DNA of 64,000 bases from contig JAEVZS010000007.1 of the NCBI GenBank assembly GCA_023392125.1, forward strand, positions 1-64,000. The letters run 5' to 3'. Source of the stretch: Bacteroidota bacterium. GTDB taxonomy: Bacteria > Bacteroidota > Bacteroidia > Cytophagales > Cytophagaceae. Positions 54,798-64,000 of the stretch are shown piece after piece (positions within the stretch are counted from its first letter, which is position 1; each line of letters begins with the position of its first letter). Both the position numbers and the translations under genes were made by a program. Under the pieces are notes generated by a model. That model had not been told where the DNA came from. It made no database searches and worked only from the letters and a program-made list of their open reading frames with translations.

Positions 54798-56027
54798 ATG
54801 ATGTCATCTGAAAACAACCAACCCTCTTTCTCTAAATATATTGCACTGGGAGATTCCCTCACCGCGGGATATGCGGACGGAGCTCTTTCGCTGGAAGGTC
54901 AGCATTTCTGCTATCCAAACCTGATCGCCAGCCAACTCGGTCATCCGGCTATATTCCGCCAGCCTCTTGTCAAAGATATTGCCGGAATCGGCTTCAACGG
55001 AACAGAACCCCGTTCAAGACTTGTTCCCCTCTGGAAGCATGACTGCAAAGGTATGGTTTGCCTCCAACCTTCTCCGGGGCCAGTCCCCGACCCCGACAAT
55101 CTGAATTACATTGGTCATCTCGGACCATACCATAATCTGGGGATTCCCGGAGCCAGATCGTTCCACCTACTGATCCCGGGCTATGGCGGTGAAGCAGGAA
55201 ATCCATATTTCCGCAGGTTTGCCTCATCTCCGGAAACGTCTGTGCTACAAGATGCTACAGCCATCGGGGCAGACTTCTTTTCCCTTTGGATAGGCAACAA
55301 TGATGTGCTGGCTTATGGTATTGCCGCAGGTAAGAGCGACCCGGTTACTCCTGTGGACAAATTTGAGGCTTATTTACATAAAATACTGAAAAAGCTGACC
55401 GGCAAGGGAGCGCGTGGAATAATCGCAACTATTCCGGATGTGACTCAGATTCCTTTCTTCAATACTATACCAACCGGCAGCTTTCTTCCGGGAAAGCCTG
55501 AAGTTATAGACTTATTGAATAATCAGTATAAGACGGCAGGACTCAAGTTCAAACCGGGCTATAATCCTTTTGTACTACAGGAAGCCGGGAAGATCCGGTT
55601 TATAGAGGAAGACGAAAAGATACTGCTGGATATTCCGTTTGATATGGTAAAATGCGAAGGGCTGGGAAGTTTCACCCCCATACCGGACCGTTTTGTTCTG
55701 AAGACAGAAGATCTGAAACTATTAGCTTCAACTACCCTGGCTTATAATGAAATCATCCGTAGCATGGCTACCAGATTCGACCTCGCACTGGCAGATATCA
55801 ATCTGAATATCCGCTCATGGCCGGCCGGGATCGGATTTGACCAGATCCGAAACTGCATTAGCTATTTACCGGATGGTATCTTCTCACTCGACGGGATTCA
55901 TCTCAGTCCTAAAGGATGCGCGGTAGTTGCAAACATCTTCATAGAAGCTCTCAATGAAAAATTCCGTTTCAATGCTCCTTTGACAGATCCGGAAAACTTC
56001 AGAGGAACCGTAGAGAAGAAAGTTTAA
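54798..56027 (+). CDS. SGNH/GDSL hydrolase family protein
   Basis: The 409-residue protein shows block I as YIALGDSLTAGYADG (catalytic Ser in GDSL), block III SLWIGNNDVLAYG with the conserved Asn, and block V SLDGIHLSPKG with the catalytic Asp and His. Family members are esterases or lipases. It has no signal peptide, and the start MMSSENNQ is polar, so it is probably cytoplasmic. Many Bacteroidota relatives are exported lipoproteins instead. No promoter or partner is clear. Confidence 0.88.
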   Translation: MMSSENNQPSFSKYIALGDSLTAGYADGALSLEGQHFCYPNLIASQLGHPAIFRQPLVKDIAGIGFNGTEPRSRLVPLWKHDCKGMVCLQPSPGPVPDPDNLNYIGHLGPYHNLGIPGARSFHLLIPGYGGEAGNPYFRRFASSPETSVLQDATAIGADFFSLWIGNNDVLAYGIAAGKSDPVTPVDKFEAYLHKILKKLTGKGARGIIATIPDVTQIPFFNTIPTGSFLPGKPEVIDLLNNQYKTAGLKFKPGYNPFVLQEAGKIRFIEEDEKILLDIPFDMVKCEGLGSFTPIPDRFVLKTEDLKLLASTTLAYNEIIRSMATRFDLALADINLNIRSWPAGIGFDQIRNCISYLPDGIFSLDGIHLSPKGCAVVANIFIEALNEKFRFNAPLTDPENFRGTVEKKV

Positions 56028-56100
56028 TGCTTAACGTTTAAAAGATCACAGCGGGGAAGTTCAGGCCGGCTTCGAGAGCCTCAGCTTCCTGGCAGCAACC

Positions 56101-57324
56101 TTACCTGAGTAATTTCAGATAAAAAAACGGATCTTTGAATTTTTTCCTCAGATCAACATCATCAAACATCGATGAGATAAGGCTATTCAGCGCCTCATTT
56201 TTATTTGCTTTACGGACCACCAGATCAAATAGCCAGGGGTAGGCAACCAGCTTCTGAAGTTTGGTGCTTACATTTAACTCTTTCCCCAACCGGCGGTATA
56301 CTTCCTGATCATAGCCCTGCATCAACGATGCTCCGAAATCAGCCTGCCTGATGCACATTTCGGCCTGTTTCGCAGCAAACATGCCACTAATCATAGCATT
56401 ACTGATTCCCTCACCGGTAAAAGGATCTATCAAAGAAGCAGCATCACCGCAAAGCATGTATCGGTCTCCGGATATACGACGATGCTTTGAGCCAAGAGGC
56501 AAACCATATCCTTCTATCTTTCCCAGGGCTTCTGCCCCTTCAAAACGCTTTTTCAGATATGGATCACGGGACAATATATCAGCAAATATTTTTTTCAGAT
56601 TCAGTCGCTTCCGGGAAACAACATCACTCCGCATACCTAAACCCACGTTGGCTTCATTTTCCGAAAGCGGAAAGATCCAAAGATAACCAGGCAGTACATC
56701 TTTCAGAAAATGCAGCTCGATAAAATTATCCTTGTCCATTCCGGAAACATTGCGGAAATACTGACGAATCCCGGCACTATAGTGAGCAGGCTCCATCGCT
56801 ATACCGTTTTCTCTTGCAAAGCTACTGTGCGCTCCGTTACTCATTATAACCAGATCTGCACACAGAATCTTCCTACCATCTTTGCCATACAGGATTGCCT
56901 GCTCTTCGGTTACCTCAACCTTAGAAACCTCTGTATTTTCACGAAAATCGATACGCTTTTCTTTCTTTACCAGATCCGCCAGGAAGTTATCAAAGTCAAT
57001 TCGTCTGACAGTGTATCCGGGAGCGTTGGATGTAATAGTGCTGCTCTTGAAAGGAAGGCGCAGGCACTGACGATTGGGAGCAAAAAAGCTGACTCCATGT
57101 GAGCCGGTTGCAAAGCTTTTCAGAGACAGCTGGTCCGGCAGCTCCGGGTCCAGCCTCTTCAATACAGAAAGGACCTTGCCGCTTAAAGCATCACCGCAGA
57201 TTTTATCTCTCGGGAAAGCTGATTTTTCCAGCAATACGGAAGATATTCCCTGACGGGCCAGAAACAATGCAGCGGTCATTCCACCTGGTCCGGCTCCTGC
57301 AATTACTACATTGCTCTTTTCCAT
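56101..57324 (-). CDS. Geranylgeranyl reductase family FAD-dependent oxidoreductase
   Basis: The 407-residue protein has the Rossmann FAD motif VVIAGAGPGGMTAALFLARQ at the start, then FPRDKICGDALSGKV. The second FAD motif is YMLCGDAASLIDPFTGEG, followed by ISNAMISG. This is the geranylgeranyl reductase subgroup, whose members reduce isoprenoid double bonds in lipids, quinones or pigments. The substrate here cannot be read. It converges on the GDSL hydrolase gene with a 73-base gap. Confidence 0.9.
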   Translation of the reverse strand: MEKSNVVIAGAGPGGMTAALFLARQGISSVLLEKSAFPRDKICGDALSGKVLSVLKRLDPELPDQLSLKSFATGSHGVSFFAPNRQCLRLPFKSSTITSNAPGYTVRRIDFDNFLADLVKKEKRIDFRENTEVSKVEVTEEQAILYGKDGRKILCADLVIMSNGAHSSFARENGIAMEPAHYSAGIRQYFRNVSGMDKDNFIELHFLKDVLPGYLWIFPLSENEANVGLGMRSDVVSRKRLNLKKIFADILSRDPYLKKRFEGAEALGKIEGYGLPLGSKHRRISGDRYMLCGDAASLIDPFTGEGISNAMISGMFAAKQAEMCIRQADFGASLMQGYDQEVYRRLGKELNVSTKLQKLVAYPWLFDLVVRKANKNEALNSLISSMFDDVDLRKKFKDPFFYLKLLR

Positions 57325-57449
57325 TCTTTACAAGTACAAGTATTTCTCCAAAATGAAAATTAATGGTCTGCAAGGATATAAACAAATACCAAGGAAGAAG
57401 ATCAGCTGCAAAAAATGCACAGAATGTCTTCACTGACAGACTGACTATC

Positions 57450-57899
57450 TCAAAAAACACTTTTTCCTTCTTCCTGCTCCAGGTGCACATTACCCGACAG
57501 GGTAAACCCGGAAGGAATAACTGTGAAATAGGTATAAAAAGTAATACCTGTCTGCTTTTCGCAGTCTTTCTTATATAAAGTCGCTGATACCATTCCGGAC
57601 ACAGAGCCGGCTTCCATTACTACCCTGGTATCATTATGATGGTCCTTATATAGGGCAGGTTCTCCGTTTACATACCAGTCTGCAGGTGCATTCCACAAAA
57701 CTTCATACTCCGCGTACTGATCCGGAATCGTTAATTTTACAAGAAATTCACTTCCTTCCTCGATAACTTCTGAGTTTCTTTCAAAAGACATCACGAGTTG
57801 CTGCCCATTGACTTTCTGTACTGCAAAGAAGCTCAGAAGAACTACAAAAAGTTCAACCCATTTTAAATTCAGAAATCCCGGAGAAGTTATATTAAACAC
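57450..57899 (-). CDS. Small secreted protein of unknown function
   Basis: The mature part (about 115 residues) is strand-rich: QLVMSFERNSEVIEEGSEFLV, YEVLWNAPADWYVNG and ATLYKKDCEKQTG, suggesting an immunoglobulin-like domain. I place the start at a GTG at 57899 because the protein then has a good signal peptide (WVELFVVLLSFFAVQKVNGQ). An ATG at 57959 falls beside a candidate -7 box (TATGTTTG, complement of 57948-57955) with a TTG 16 bases before it. Translation from 57959 would therefore begin upstream of the likely transcript start. The function is unknown. Confidence 0.55.
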   Translation of the reverse strand: MFNITSPGFLNLKWVELFVVLLSFFAVQKVNGQQLVMSFERNSEVIEEGSEFLVKLTIPDQYAEYEVLWNAPADWYVNGEPALYKDHHNDTRVVMEAGSVSGMVSATLYKKDCEKQTGITFYTYFTVIPSGFTLSGNVHLEQEEGKSVF

Positions 57900-57947
57900 T
57901 GACAGGTAAATTATATCGTCACTACAAAACAACAACTTATATTGACA

Positions 57948-57974
57948 CAAACATACCACTCTTAAGAATCACAA
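57948..57974 (-). promoter_or_regulatory. Candidate promoter for the small secreted protein
   Basis: On the minus strand TTG (complement of 57972-57974) is followed after 16 bases by TATGTTTG (complement of 57948-57955). It decides in favour of the start at 57899 over the ATG at 57959. Confidence 0.4.
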
Positions 57975-58122
57975 TAAAAAAATACAGTTACATTTTTGAA
58001 ATTTTGTTGATTATTAAAAAATAAAAATATGAATAATACAATTATGCAATAACCTGGAAAAGAAAATTGTGAAAACGGCTAACTTTTAACTATAATTGTT
58101 TGTCATTTAATTAGCCAATATT

Positions 58123-58365
58123 ATGCGTGTTGTTGGAGAATATACTCAGCCTGACCTGAAAATCACCATTTTCTCATGGAATGGAAAATATCTTCTTAAG
58201 TTTGAAAGAGGTATGTACGAGCAGACTTACAAGGTGAGCGAAATGGATATATATGGTGATGAAGAAATAAAAAAGCTTGTCTCCGACCCGGAGTTCCTCT
58301 CAGATATCCGCTCAAGATTTCAGGAAATGAATAAATCGCTCAATGAAACGCTGAACCGGATCTGA
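58123..58365 (+). CDS. Small conserved cytoplasmic protein
   Basis: The 80-residue protein has three likely strands (TQPDLKITIFSWNGKYLLKF, ERGMYEQTYKVS) and a C-terminal helix (LSDIRSRFQEMNKSLNETL). It has no signal peptide, cysteine or catalytic motif. The shape suggests a small dimeric or partner-binding protein. No conserved neighbour explains it, and I do not assign a function. Confidence 0.7.
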   Translation: MRVVGEYTQPDLKITIFSWNGKYLLKFERGMYEQTYKVSEMDIYGDEEIKKLVSDPEFLSDIRSRFQEMNKSLNETLNRI

Positions 58366-58515
58366 TCAATTATTGTAGCTATACAACTTCATCCAGGATG
58401 ATAAAACATAACTATAATAATGACTTTACAAGTACGCTGCTAATTGGCTCAATACTTTGCCAACCTGCCATTTTTTACAAGGGAATCAGAGTTAAACTCT
58501 TCTTCAGAAACTGTA

Positions 58516-59703
58516 TCAAATCCTGGTAAACCGATATTGTTCAACTCTATCTTTTCCGCTAATCCTGATACTATATATACCTCTCCCCAAACCACGAACA
58601 TCAATAGTATTGGGCACACCATAAAAATCCCAATGAATAACTCCTCTTATGTCAACGATCTGAATACTGCATTCTTCACTAATCCCCCCGACAAATAATA
58701 TATCTTCAACCGGATTGGGATAGAATAACGGCAGCTTTTCTTCTTTTGAATAATTTTCGTACGAAGTCACAAGCGGCAATAATTCAAATATCCCAACTAT
58801 TGTGCCCATCCATATATGATTGTTTTCATCTACTTCTATAGTCCAGATTGAATTGGCCACTCTCCCCTCAGGATTAACAAACGTCTTCCATTCATGGCCA
58901 TCAAATCGGGACAATCCTTCACTGGTTCCAAACCACATAACTCCTTCCTGATCGGACTTAATCGACATGACATAGTTACCTGTCAGACCATCTTCCCTTG
59001 TGTATGAAATCCATTCATGACCATCATATCTGGAAACACCACTATCAGTTGCAAACCACTTATTTCCGAAATCATCGATAAAAATGTCCAGTATACTATT
59101 GCTACTCAATCCATGCTCTGTAGTAAAAGACTCCCAGTTTTCACCGTCAAATCTGGAGACTCCCTGGTCTGTACCAATCCAATAATTGCCTTCGTGATCA
59201 ATAGCAATTGCAGTAACAACGTTATGTACCAAACCATCCTTTGTCGTATAGCTGATCCAGATGTTTCCGTCAAACTTACTTAAACCGCCATCCGTTCCAA
59301 ACCAGACCAGGCCCTGCATATCCGTCGCGATTGCGTTCACCCAATTAGAAACCAGTCCGTCCCTATACGTGTAATGAGTCCAGGCAGATCCATCAAATCT
59401 TGAAACTCCTCCAACTGCTCCGATCCATACATTGTCCTGAGCATCGATTGCTATAGATTTTATAAACTGAGCGATCCAACCATCCTCCATCGAATAGTTG
59501 ACCCATTCTGACCCATCGTAAGAAAACACTCCTTTATCCGATCCGATCCATATCCGTCTCTGTGAGTCCAACGCACTCGCAATGGATGTATCACCAATAA
59601 ACGGAGCTTTTAAGGAATGATTTGTCCAGACTTGTGCTTTACCGGCCGTGACAAGCGAAAGAATTACGAAAAATACGATACTTACCTTTTTATATAACTT
59701 CAT
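58516..59703 (-). CDS. Secreted seven-bladed propeller protein with type IX sorting domain
   Basis: The 395-residue protein has a signal peptide (about residues 1-23). Six clear units of about 44 residues follow, each of the form VSRFDGSAWTHYTYRDGL then AIAIDxxGNxWIGTD, plus a closing blade. These are the Reg_prop/two-component-regulator propeller repeats, here without any kinase or transmembrane part. The C-terminus (about 325-395) is a type A sorting domain: LFYPNPVEDILFV, IQIVDIRGVIH, GLGRGIYSIRISG. It should be exported through the type IX system and anchored at the surface. It follows the WD40-caspase gene by 36 bases. Confidence 0.9.
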   Translation of the reverse strand: MKLYKKVSIVFFVILSLVTAGKAQVWTNHSLKAPFIGDTSIASALDSQRRIWIGSDKGVFSYDGSEWVNYSMEDGWIAQFIKSIAIDAQDNVWIGAVGGVSRFDGSAWTHYTYRDGLVSNWVNAIATDMQGLVWFGTDGGLSKFDGNIWISYTTKDGLVHNVVTAIAIDHEGNYWIGTDQGVSRFDGENWESFTTEHGLSSNSILDIFIDDFGNKWFATDSGVSRYDGHEWISYTREDGLTGNYVMSIKSDQEGVMWFGTSEGLSRFDGHEWKTFVNPEGRVANSIWTIEVDENNHIWMGTIVGIFELLPLVTSYENYSKEEKLPLFYPNPVEDILFVGGISEECSIQIVDIRGVIHWDFYGVPNTIDVRGLGRGIYSIRISGKDRVEQYRFTRI

Positions 59704-59739
59704 GATGATATTAGTATATCCAAAGTTAACTTTATTCTG

Positions 59740-62700
59740 TTACCGGTCTTTAAAAATAAGTCCAACCGGAAAGTCATTTCCTCTTGAAAAGGTGTAAGGA
59801 TATTGAGGCCTGCCCTTCAGTCGCATATTCAGCTCAGGCATTATCTCATCAACAAACGATTTCATCTCGTATACGGTAACTTTACCATCTTTAGGCGCAC
59901 CATCCGCCTCTCCTTTAAGCGCTTCCAGCAGCACGTATGTAAACAACCCATGTCCGAGCTCTGTATATTCGGACGCATATTGTTCACTTCCTGCCGCAGA
60001 CAGCACATGAATACCGGCGCTACGGGACAATTGGGCAATCGCTTTTTCTTCCAGCGCTCCCCGCTGTGCCAGTACATCTACCGACCCTCCGGACTGACAG
60101 GCATCTATAAAAACTATTTGTTTTAACGCTTTTAACTTCGTAAGCTTTTGCTGCACCTCATCCGCACTTAAAGCACTTTTTTTCAACAGATCCGCATCAT
60201 ACAGCTTTGTTGCTTCATAAGGAATAAAGTAGAAAAGCTCATCACTCATGCTCCCATGCCCGGCAAAATATATGATAAACATATCATTGATAGCGGCTTC
60301 GGATATAATCGTATCCAGTACACCGAGGATATTCTCTTTGGTTGCTTCTGCATCAAACAGAGCGTAGGATTTCAATTCAGAGAACATACCCTTCGCCTGT
60401 AAGCGGATCCGGTCTGCAAACGCTGAGGCATCTGCACGGGCATAGTTCAGATTCAGCTTTGGGTTTTTATATTCATTAATACCTATTGTCAGCAAATAGC
60501 AGCTCGTTCCCGGCAAATGATTACCCGATACAATTTCCGTTTCGGCCGGCACTGACTCCAGCTTATCCTTGTTCAGCACTTTCACCATAAAGTGATTGCG
60601 TCCCGATACTACACCTGTTGTATACGAATACACTACTGCATCGCCTCCGGACCTCTCTGCTTTATAATCTTTTATCTCTGCCGAAAGTCTTTTACCATTA
60701 TGAAAAAGCTGGATTTCATCCACATTTTTCGGATCAGTGATCTTAATATACAGGGTTGCGTGAAGCTCATTCTCTGAAAGCACTCCGGCTATCTTCACCT
60801 CTGAGATGGGTGAAGAATCGAGCATACCATGCAAGCTTTTATTTTTCCGGCCGGTATTGCCGGAAAATGTTTTGCGCATCAGTTCCGGAGTATAAAACTC
60901 ATGAAAAAACTGATCCAGCATATAGGCTTTGTTGCCTTTGACGTAATGCACATATTTTTTTGCGCCATCGGTAGCATAAAAATATCCTTCCGGATTACGT
61001 GCTACCCAGTTGGCCTTATCTATGATTATATGCTCCAGAATTTCCTTACCGGTATTGAGATCCCAGAATTTGGTAACTCCATCCAGATCACCGGATATCA
61101 GCATCGTCCCCTTTTGATTGATATTGAGCGAACTGACCGGAGCCTGATGCCCGGACAGCTTCTGCCGGACTGTATTGCTCTGCTGATCCCACAGGTATAC
61201 GATGCGGTCATCCCCGGCGGTATATAGCTTTCCCTGATGTAAAAGACCGGCACGTACAGCTCCGGAAGGATGTTTATAGCGTTTTCTGATAAGGCCGTCA
61301 TAGATATTCCAGACTATAGCATACCCGTCGTCGGAAAGACTAATAAACTCATGCTCATTGTCATTCAGCAGCAGATCATTTACGTTCTGTGTATGTCCTG
61401 CATAGCTTTTCACCAGCTCACCGGTCAGGACTTCGTACAGCTCCAGTTTTTTGTCCAGACGCGCAACCAGCAGATACAAATCATTGCTGGTAAAGGTGAC
61501 GGCATAAGCAGAAGCATTATTCCAGTATATTCCGGAAAGCTTCTGGCCGGATTCCACATCCCAGACCAGTACCTGGCCGTCCCAGGAACTTGAAACCAGC
61601 TTTGTCTGATCATGACTCCATCGGACATCGAATACAGGCGATCGATGCCCTTTCAGGATTTTTAACAGCTTACCAGTCTTTTTCTGCCAGATAATCACAT
61701 CACCTTCTCCGCCGCCTGTTGCCAGCAAGGTCTGATCCGGCGAGAGGTCAAAGCTAATCACAGCTTTCTCATGTCCGATAAACTCCACTACCGGCTTGCC
61801 GCTACTGACTTCCCACATCCGGACTACTGTCCCGAGCTTCCCTTGAAGCAAATACGCATCATCCGATGTAAGCAGCTGTTTGTTTTTATTATGAATATAT
61901 CGGGCGATATACGATTCCCAATAATTATTCGGATCATATAGGATGCCTCCTTTATCCTGATCCTGCAGCAGGCCCTGGAAGTATGCTTTGGTTTGCCAGC
62001 CGGAAACCCCGATCAGCCGGGCATTATTGTCATTGGTTGCAATAATAACAGATGCAGCGTCTTTAGTAAAGACTGCATCATTGATCACCAGTGATGACTC
62101 AGGCAAGAAGCGTCCGGACTCCTTTTTAGAAACAAGGTCATAAATGATCAGCTCCTTTTTTAAGGCCACGAGCAAGCGGGAACCATCCGCACTATAGTTA
62201 AGTGCACGGATATCCTCCATGATACCTCCGAGCGTATCCGTTGATTTTCCGGTATCAAGGCTTATCAGCTCCAGATTGCCCTTGTCAGAAAGTTTCGCCA
62301 GCTGTTTATTGCCCGGATGGAAGGCTACCAGTGTCGGACAGCCACCGCACCATCCTTCAGCCGGCTTGATGCGATAGGTCTGGCTTCTTTTTTTTACGTT
62401 GTATATTCCGGCAGTCCGGTTATCTTCTCCGATAGCAAGCCACTCGCCATCGTTGCTCCATGATAATGATATTCCATACCCAGTACCTTTATCCGGATTC
62501 ACATCAAGGGCAAAAAGAGTATCCCCCGTAGCTACAGAATAGACTACAGCCTTATCATCATATCCGCCTGCTGCAAGATATTTCCCATCAGGCGAAAATG
62601 ATACGGCCGTCATATATTCCCTGCTCTCCGGACTCGTCCATTTCAGCTCGCCTGACACAATATCCCAGAGTCTTACTGTCAAATCTGCCGATGAAGAAGC

Positions 62701-62976
62701 AAGTAGTTTCCCATTACCACTGACGGAAAGATTATTTACTGTATGCTGATGACCAAACAATGTCCGCACTTCCATACCTGTCTCCACATCCCATATTTTT
62801 ATACTTTTATCCCTGCTTCCGGTATACAGATAGTTGCCATCACTGCTCAAAGCAAGTGTCTTTACTACAGCGCTATGCCCCTTCTGAAGATAAGCGGTCA
62901 GCGATTGCCCAAGCGAGAAATCCGGGAAAATATTCAGGCACACAGTCAGAAAGAAGACCGATAGAATGATTCTCAT
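59740..62976 (-). CDS. Exported WD40-repeat protein with C-terminal caspase domain
   Basis: The 1078-residue protein has a signal peptide (about 1-23, FPDFSLGQ). More than ten WD40 units follow to about residue 690, with typical endings such as LYTGSRDKSIKIWD, LASSSADLTVRLWD, LVSSSWDGQVLVWD and LISGDLDGVTKFWD. After an Ig-like linker, a caspase/peptidase C14 domain (about 835-1065) starts with LLTIGINEYKNPKLNL. The catalytic pair is visible: FAGHG with His907 and DACQSGG with Cys960. WD40-caspase fusions are common in bacteria with large genomes. An apparent export signal is unusual because most are thought to act in the cytoplasm. Its target is unknown. Confidence 0.92.
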   Translation of the reverse strand: MRIILSVFFLTVCLNIFPDFSLGQSLTAYLQKGHSAVVKTLALSSDGNYLYTGSRDKSIKIWDVETGMEVRTLFGHQHTVNNLSVSGNGKLLASSSADLTVRLWDIVSGELKWTSPESREYMTAVSFSPDGKYLAAGGYDDKAVVYSVATGDTLFALDVNPDKGTGYGISLSWSNDGEWLAIGEDNRTAGIYNVKKRSQTYRIKPAEGWCGGCPTLVAFHPGNKQLAKLSDKGNLELISLDTGKSTDTLGGIMEDIRALNYSADGSRLLVALKKELIIYDLVSKKESGRFLPESSLVINDAVFTKDAASVIIATNDNNARLIGVSGWQTKAYFQGLLQDQDKGGILYDPNNYWESYIARYIHNKNKQLLTSDDAYLLQGKLGTVVRMWEVSSGKPVVEFIGHEKAVISFDLSPDQTLLATGGGEGDVIIWQKKTGKLLKILKGHRSPVFDVRWSHDQTKLVSSSWDGQVLVWDVESGQKLSGIYWNNASAYAVTFTSNDLYLLVARLDKKLELYEVLTGELVKSYAGHTQNVNDLLLNDNEHEFISLSDDGYAIVWNIYDGLIRKRYKHPSGAVRAGLLHQGKLYTAGDDRIVYLWDQQSNTVRQKLSGHQAPVSSLNINQKGTMLISGDLDGVTKFWDLNTGKEILEHIIIDKANWVARNPEGYFYATDGAKKYVHYVKGNKAYMLDQFFHEFYTPELMRKTFSGNTGRKNKSLHGMLDSSPISEVKIAGVLSENELHATLYIKITDPKNVDEIQLFHNGKRLSAEIKDYKAERSGGDAVVYSYTTGVVSGRNHFMVKVLNKDKLESVPAETEIVSGNHLPGTSCYLLTIGINEYKNPKLNLNYARADASAFADRIRLQAKGMFSELKSYALFDAEATKENILGVLDTIISEAAINDMFIIYFAGHGSMSDELFYFIPYEATKLYDADLLKKSALSADEVQQKLTKLKALKQIVFIDACQSGGSVDVLAQRGALEEKAIAQLSRSAGIHVLSAAGSEQYASEYTELGHGLFTYVLLEALKGEADGAPKDGKVTVYEMKSFVDEIMPELNMRLKGRPQYPYTFSRGNDFPVGLIFKDR

Positions 62977-63045
62977 ACAGTGAAATTTGGAGAATCAATA
63001 TCGCCTGCCTTTCTGGTAAAGTCAATGAAAAAAAGAATTACCTTC

Positions 63046-64000
63046 TCAATCCAGCTCATATACCGCCTCTTTTTGCGGCATCTCCACACGGTTATACCCT
63101 TTTCCTGATAGCTTGTCCGCAAAGTCTGTCATACTCTGCTCTTCTCCATGAACGAGAAAAATCGTTTGTATCTCTTCCGGTTTCTGGCTTTCGACAAACC
63201 GGAGCAGATCATTCTGATCTCCATGACCGCTGAATACATCTGTATATATAATATTGGCATTTACCGGAATATTATGCCCTTTGATGGTAATGGTTTTTTC
63301 CCCTGTAAATAACGAATGTCCGATAGTGCCCTCAGCACAATGTCCCACCAGCAGAATGCTGCAATATTGATTACTCAGGTTTTTGCGTATATGCTCCTGA
63401 ATCCTTCCGCCGCGGATCATACCGGATGATGACAGTATGATACAGGGTTCCATATAGCTCGAAATCGCCTTGCTTCCGCGATTTCCGCTAACAGTAATAA
63501 GATTATCAAAATCAAACAAAGAGGAGTTGCTCTGATAAAATTCTCTGGCTTCATCATTGAGAAGCGAAAAGTAGTTCTGGTAAATTTCTGTACAGGCACC
63601 TGCCATCGGGCTATCCGCAAACACTTTTACGGGTGGTAATCTTCCTTCTCTTGCCAGCTTGTTAAGTGTAAACAGCAAAGCCTGTGTACGGCCTACACTA
63701 AAAGATGGGATAATCATCCTCCCCGGAATATCAACACAGGCTTTATTAATCAGTTCAAAAAGTATTTCTTCCGGGTTGGTGGATTCCTGATGTATGCGAT
63801 TGCCATACGTGGTTTCACATATCAGATAATCTACCTGGGGCATTTTCTCCGGATCTTGCAGAAGAGGGTAATTCATCCGGCCTACGTCGCCTGAAAACCC
63901 GATTTTTATCCACTTATCTCCGGACAATACTTCTATGAGAATGTGAGCAGCGCCCAGCAGATGCCCGGCCGGAATAAATGTAACGGCTATATCACTGCGT
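63046..64000 (-). CDS. Beta-CASP metallo-beta-lactamase protein (partial, N-terminus outside window)
   Basis: The reading frame runs off the window end. The visible 317 residues cover the second half of an RNA-processing-type metallo-beta-lactamase. They contain FIPAGHLLGAAHILIEV, GFSGDVGR, LICETTYGNRIHQE, and the beta-CASP parts PSFSVGRTQALLF, FADSPMAGACTEIY and SSSGMIRGGRIQEHI. The closing zinc and RNA motifs are VGHCAEGTIGHSL and DVFSGHGDQNDLLRF. The family includes CPSF-73-like nucleases and bacterial exoribonucleases. A TTG at 63927 could be misread as a start, but the frame and the conserved PAGHxxG motif continue upstream. Confidence 0.9.
   Translation of the reverse strand, partial: RSDIAVTFIPAGHLLGAAHILIEVLSGDKWIKIGFSGDVGRMNYPLLQDPEKMPQVDYLICETTYGNRIHQESTNPEEILFELINKACVDIPGRMIIPSFSVGRTQALLFTLNKLAREGRLPPVKVFADSPMAGACTEIYQNYFSLLNDEAREFYQSNSSLFDFDNLITVSGNRGSKAISSYMEPCIILSSSGMIRGGRIQEHIRKNLSNQYCSILLVGHCAEGTIGHSLFTGEKTITIKGHNIPVNANIIYTDVFSGHGDQNDLLRFVESQKPEEIQTIFLVHGEEQSMTDFADKLSGKGYNRVEMPQKEAVYELD

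Noticed and set aside
58444..58698. Plus-strand 84-codon frame opposite the propeller protein's end
   Set aside because: It is antisense to the conserved sorting domain and has no features of a real protein.

Overview
The window looks like a chromosomal piece of a Bacteroidota bacterium, most likely a Cytophagales-type lineage. Several upstream regions carry the Bacteroidota promoter signature (TTTG/TTG, about 16-20 bases, TAnnTTTG), Shine-Dalgarno sequences are mostly absent, one protein ends in a type A C-terminal sorting domain of the type IX secretion system, and many proteins are lipoproteins or large secreted beta-rich proteins. No rRNA, tRNA, CRISPR array or intact insertion sequence was seen.

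Bases 1-28665 are an accessory block. Nine genes read leftwards with gaps of at most 62 bases and several overlaps, apparently from one promoter at about 28635-28665. In transcription order they are: a small secreted protein, a 1066-residue beta-solenoid protein, an OmpH/Skp-like lipoprotein, a second lipoprotein, an 1831-residue SpvB/TcB-like protein, a 1151-residue beta-helix protein ending in an RHS-type tail, a LolA-like periplasmic protein, a 4122-residue RHS protein, and a small DUF3592-like membrane protein. The RHS protein carries about 900 residues of Ycf48/BNR-type propeller inserted between RHS segments and a variable C-terminal domain of about 247 residues. I read this as a Bacteroidota RHS toxin or surface-effector operon in which the SpvB-like and RHS proteins would form a cocoon, the OmpH-like and LolA-like proteins would help export, and the last membrane protein is the immunity candidate. 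Beyond it, an A+T-rich lipoprotein gene faces the operon, and bases 1-318 remain unexplained.

Bases 29090-49865 are mostly housekeeping: O-antigen ligase and a family 2 glycosyltransferase, an MFS transporter, recX, ribH-lysC, a membrane-anchored TPR protein, pdhA, recF with a DciA-like gene, gltB-gltD, yraN-manA, lipB with a coupled unknown gene, der, and three tiny lipoproteins. Intrinsic terminators separate several of these units.

Bases 49879-64000 hold a SprT-like protein and a leftward six-gene cluster (ureohydrolase-fold protein lacking metal ligands, RDD membrane protein, cytochrome b5-like protein, BadF-type sugar kinase, MurQ, unknown). After these come a GDSL hydrolase, a geranylgeranyl-reductase-family oxidoreductase, two small unknown genes, a seven-bladed propeller protein with a type IX sorting domain, an exported WD40-caspase protein, and a beta-CASP metallo-beta-lactamase cut by the window edge. 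MurQ plus the kinase suggests recycling of cell-wall amino sugars.
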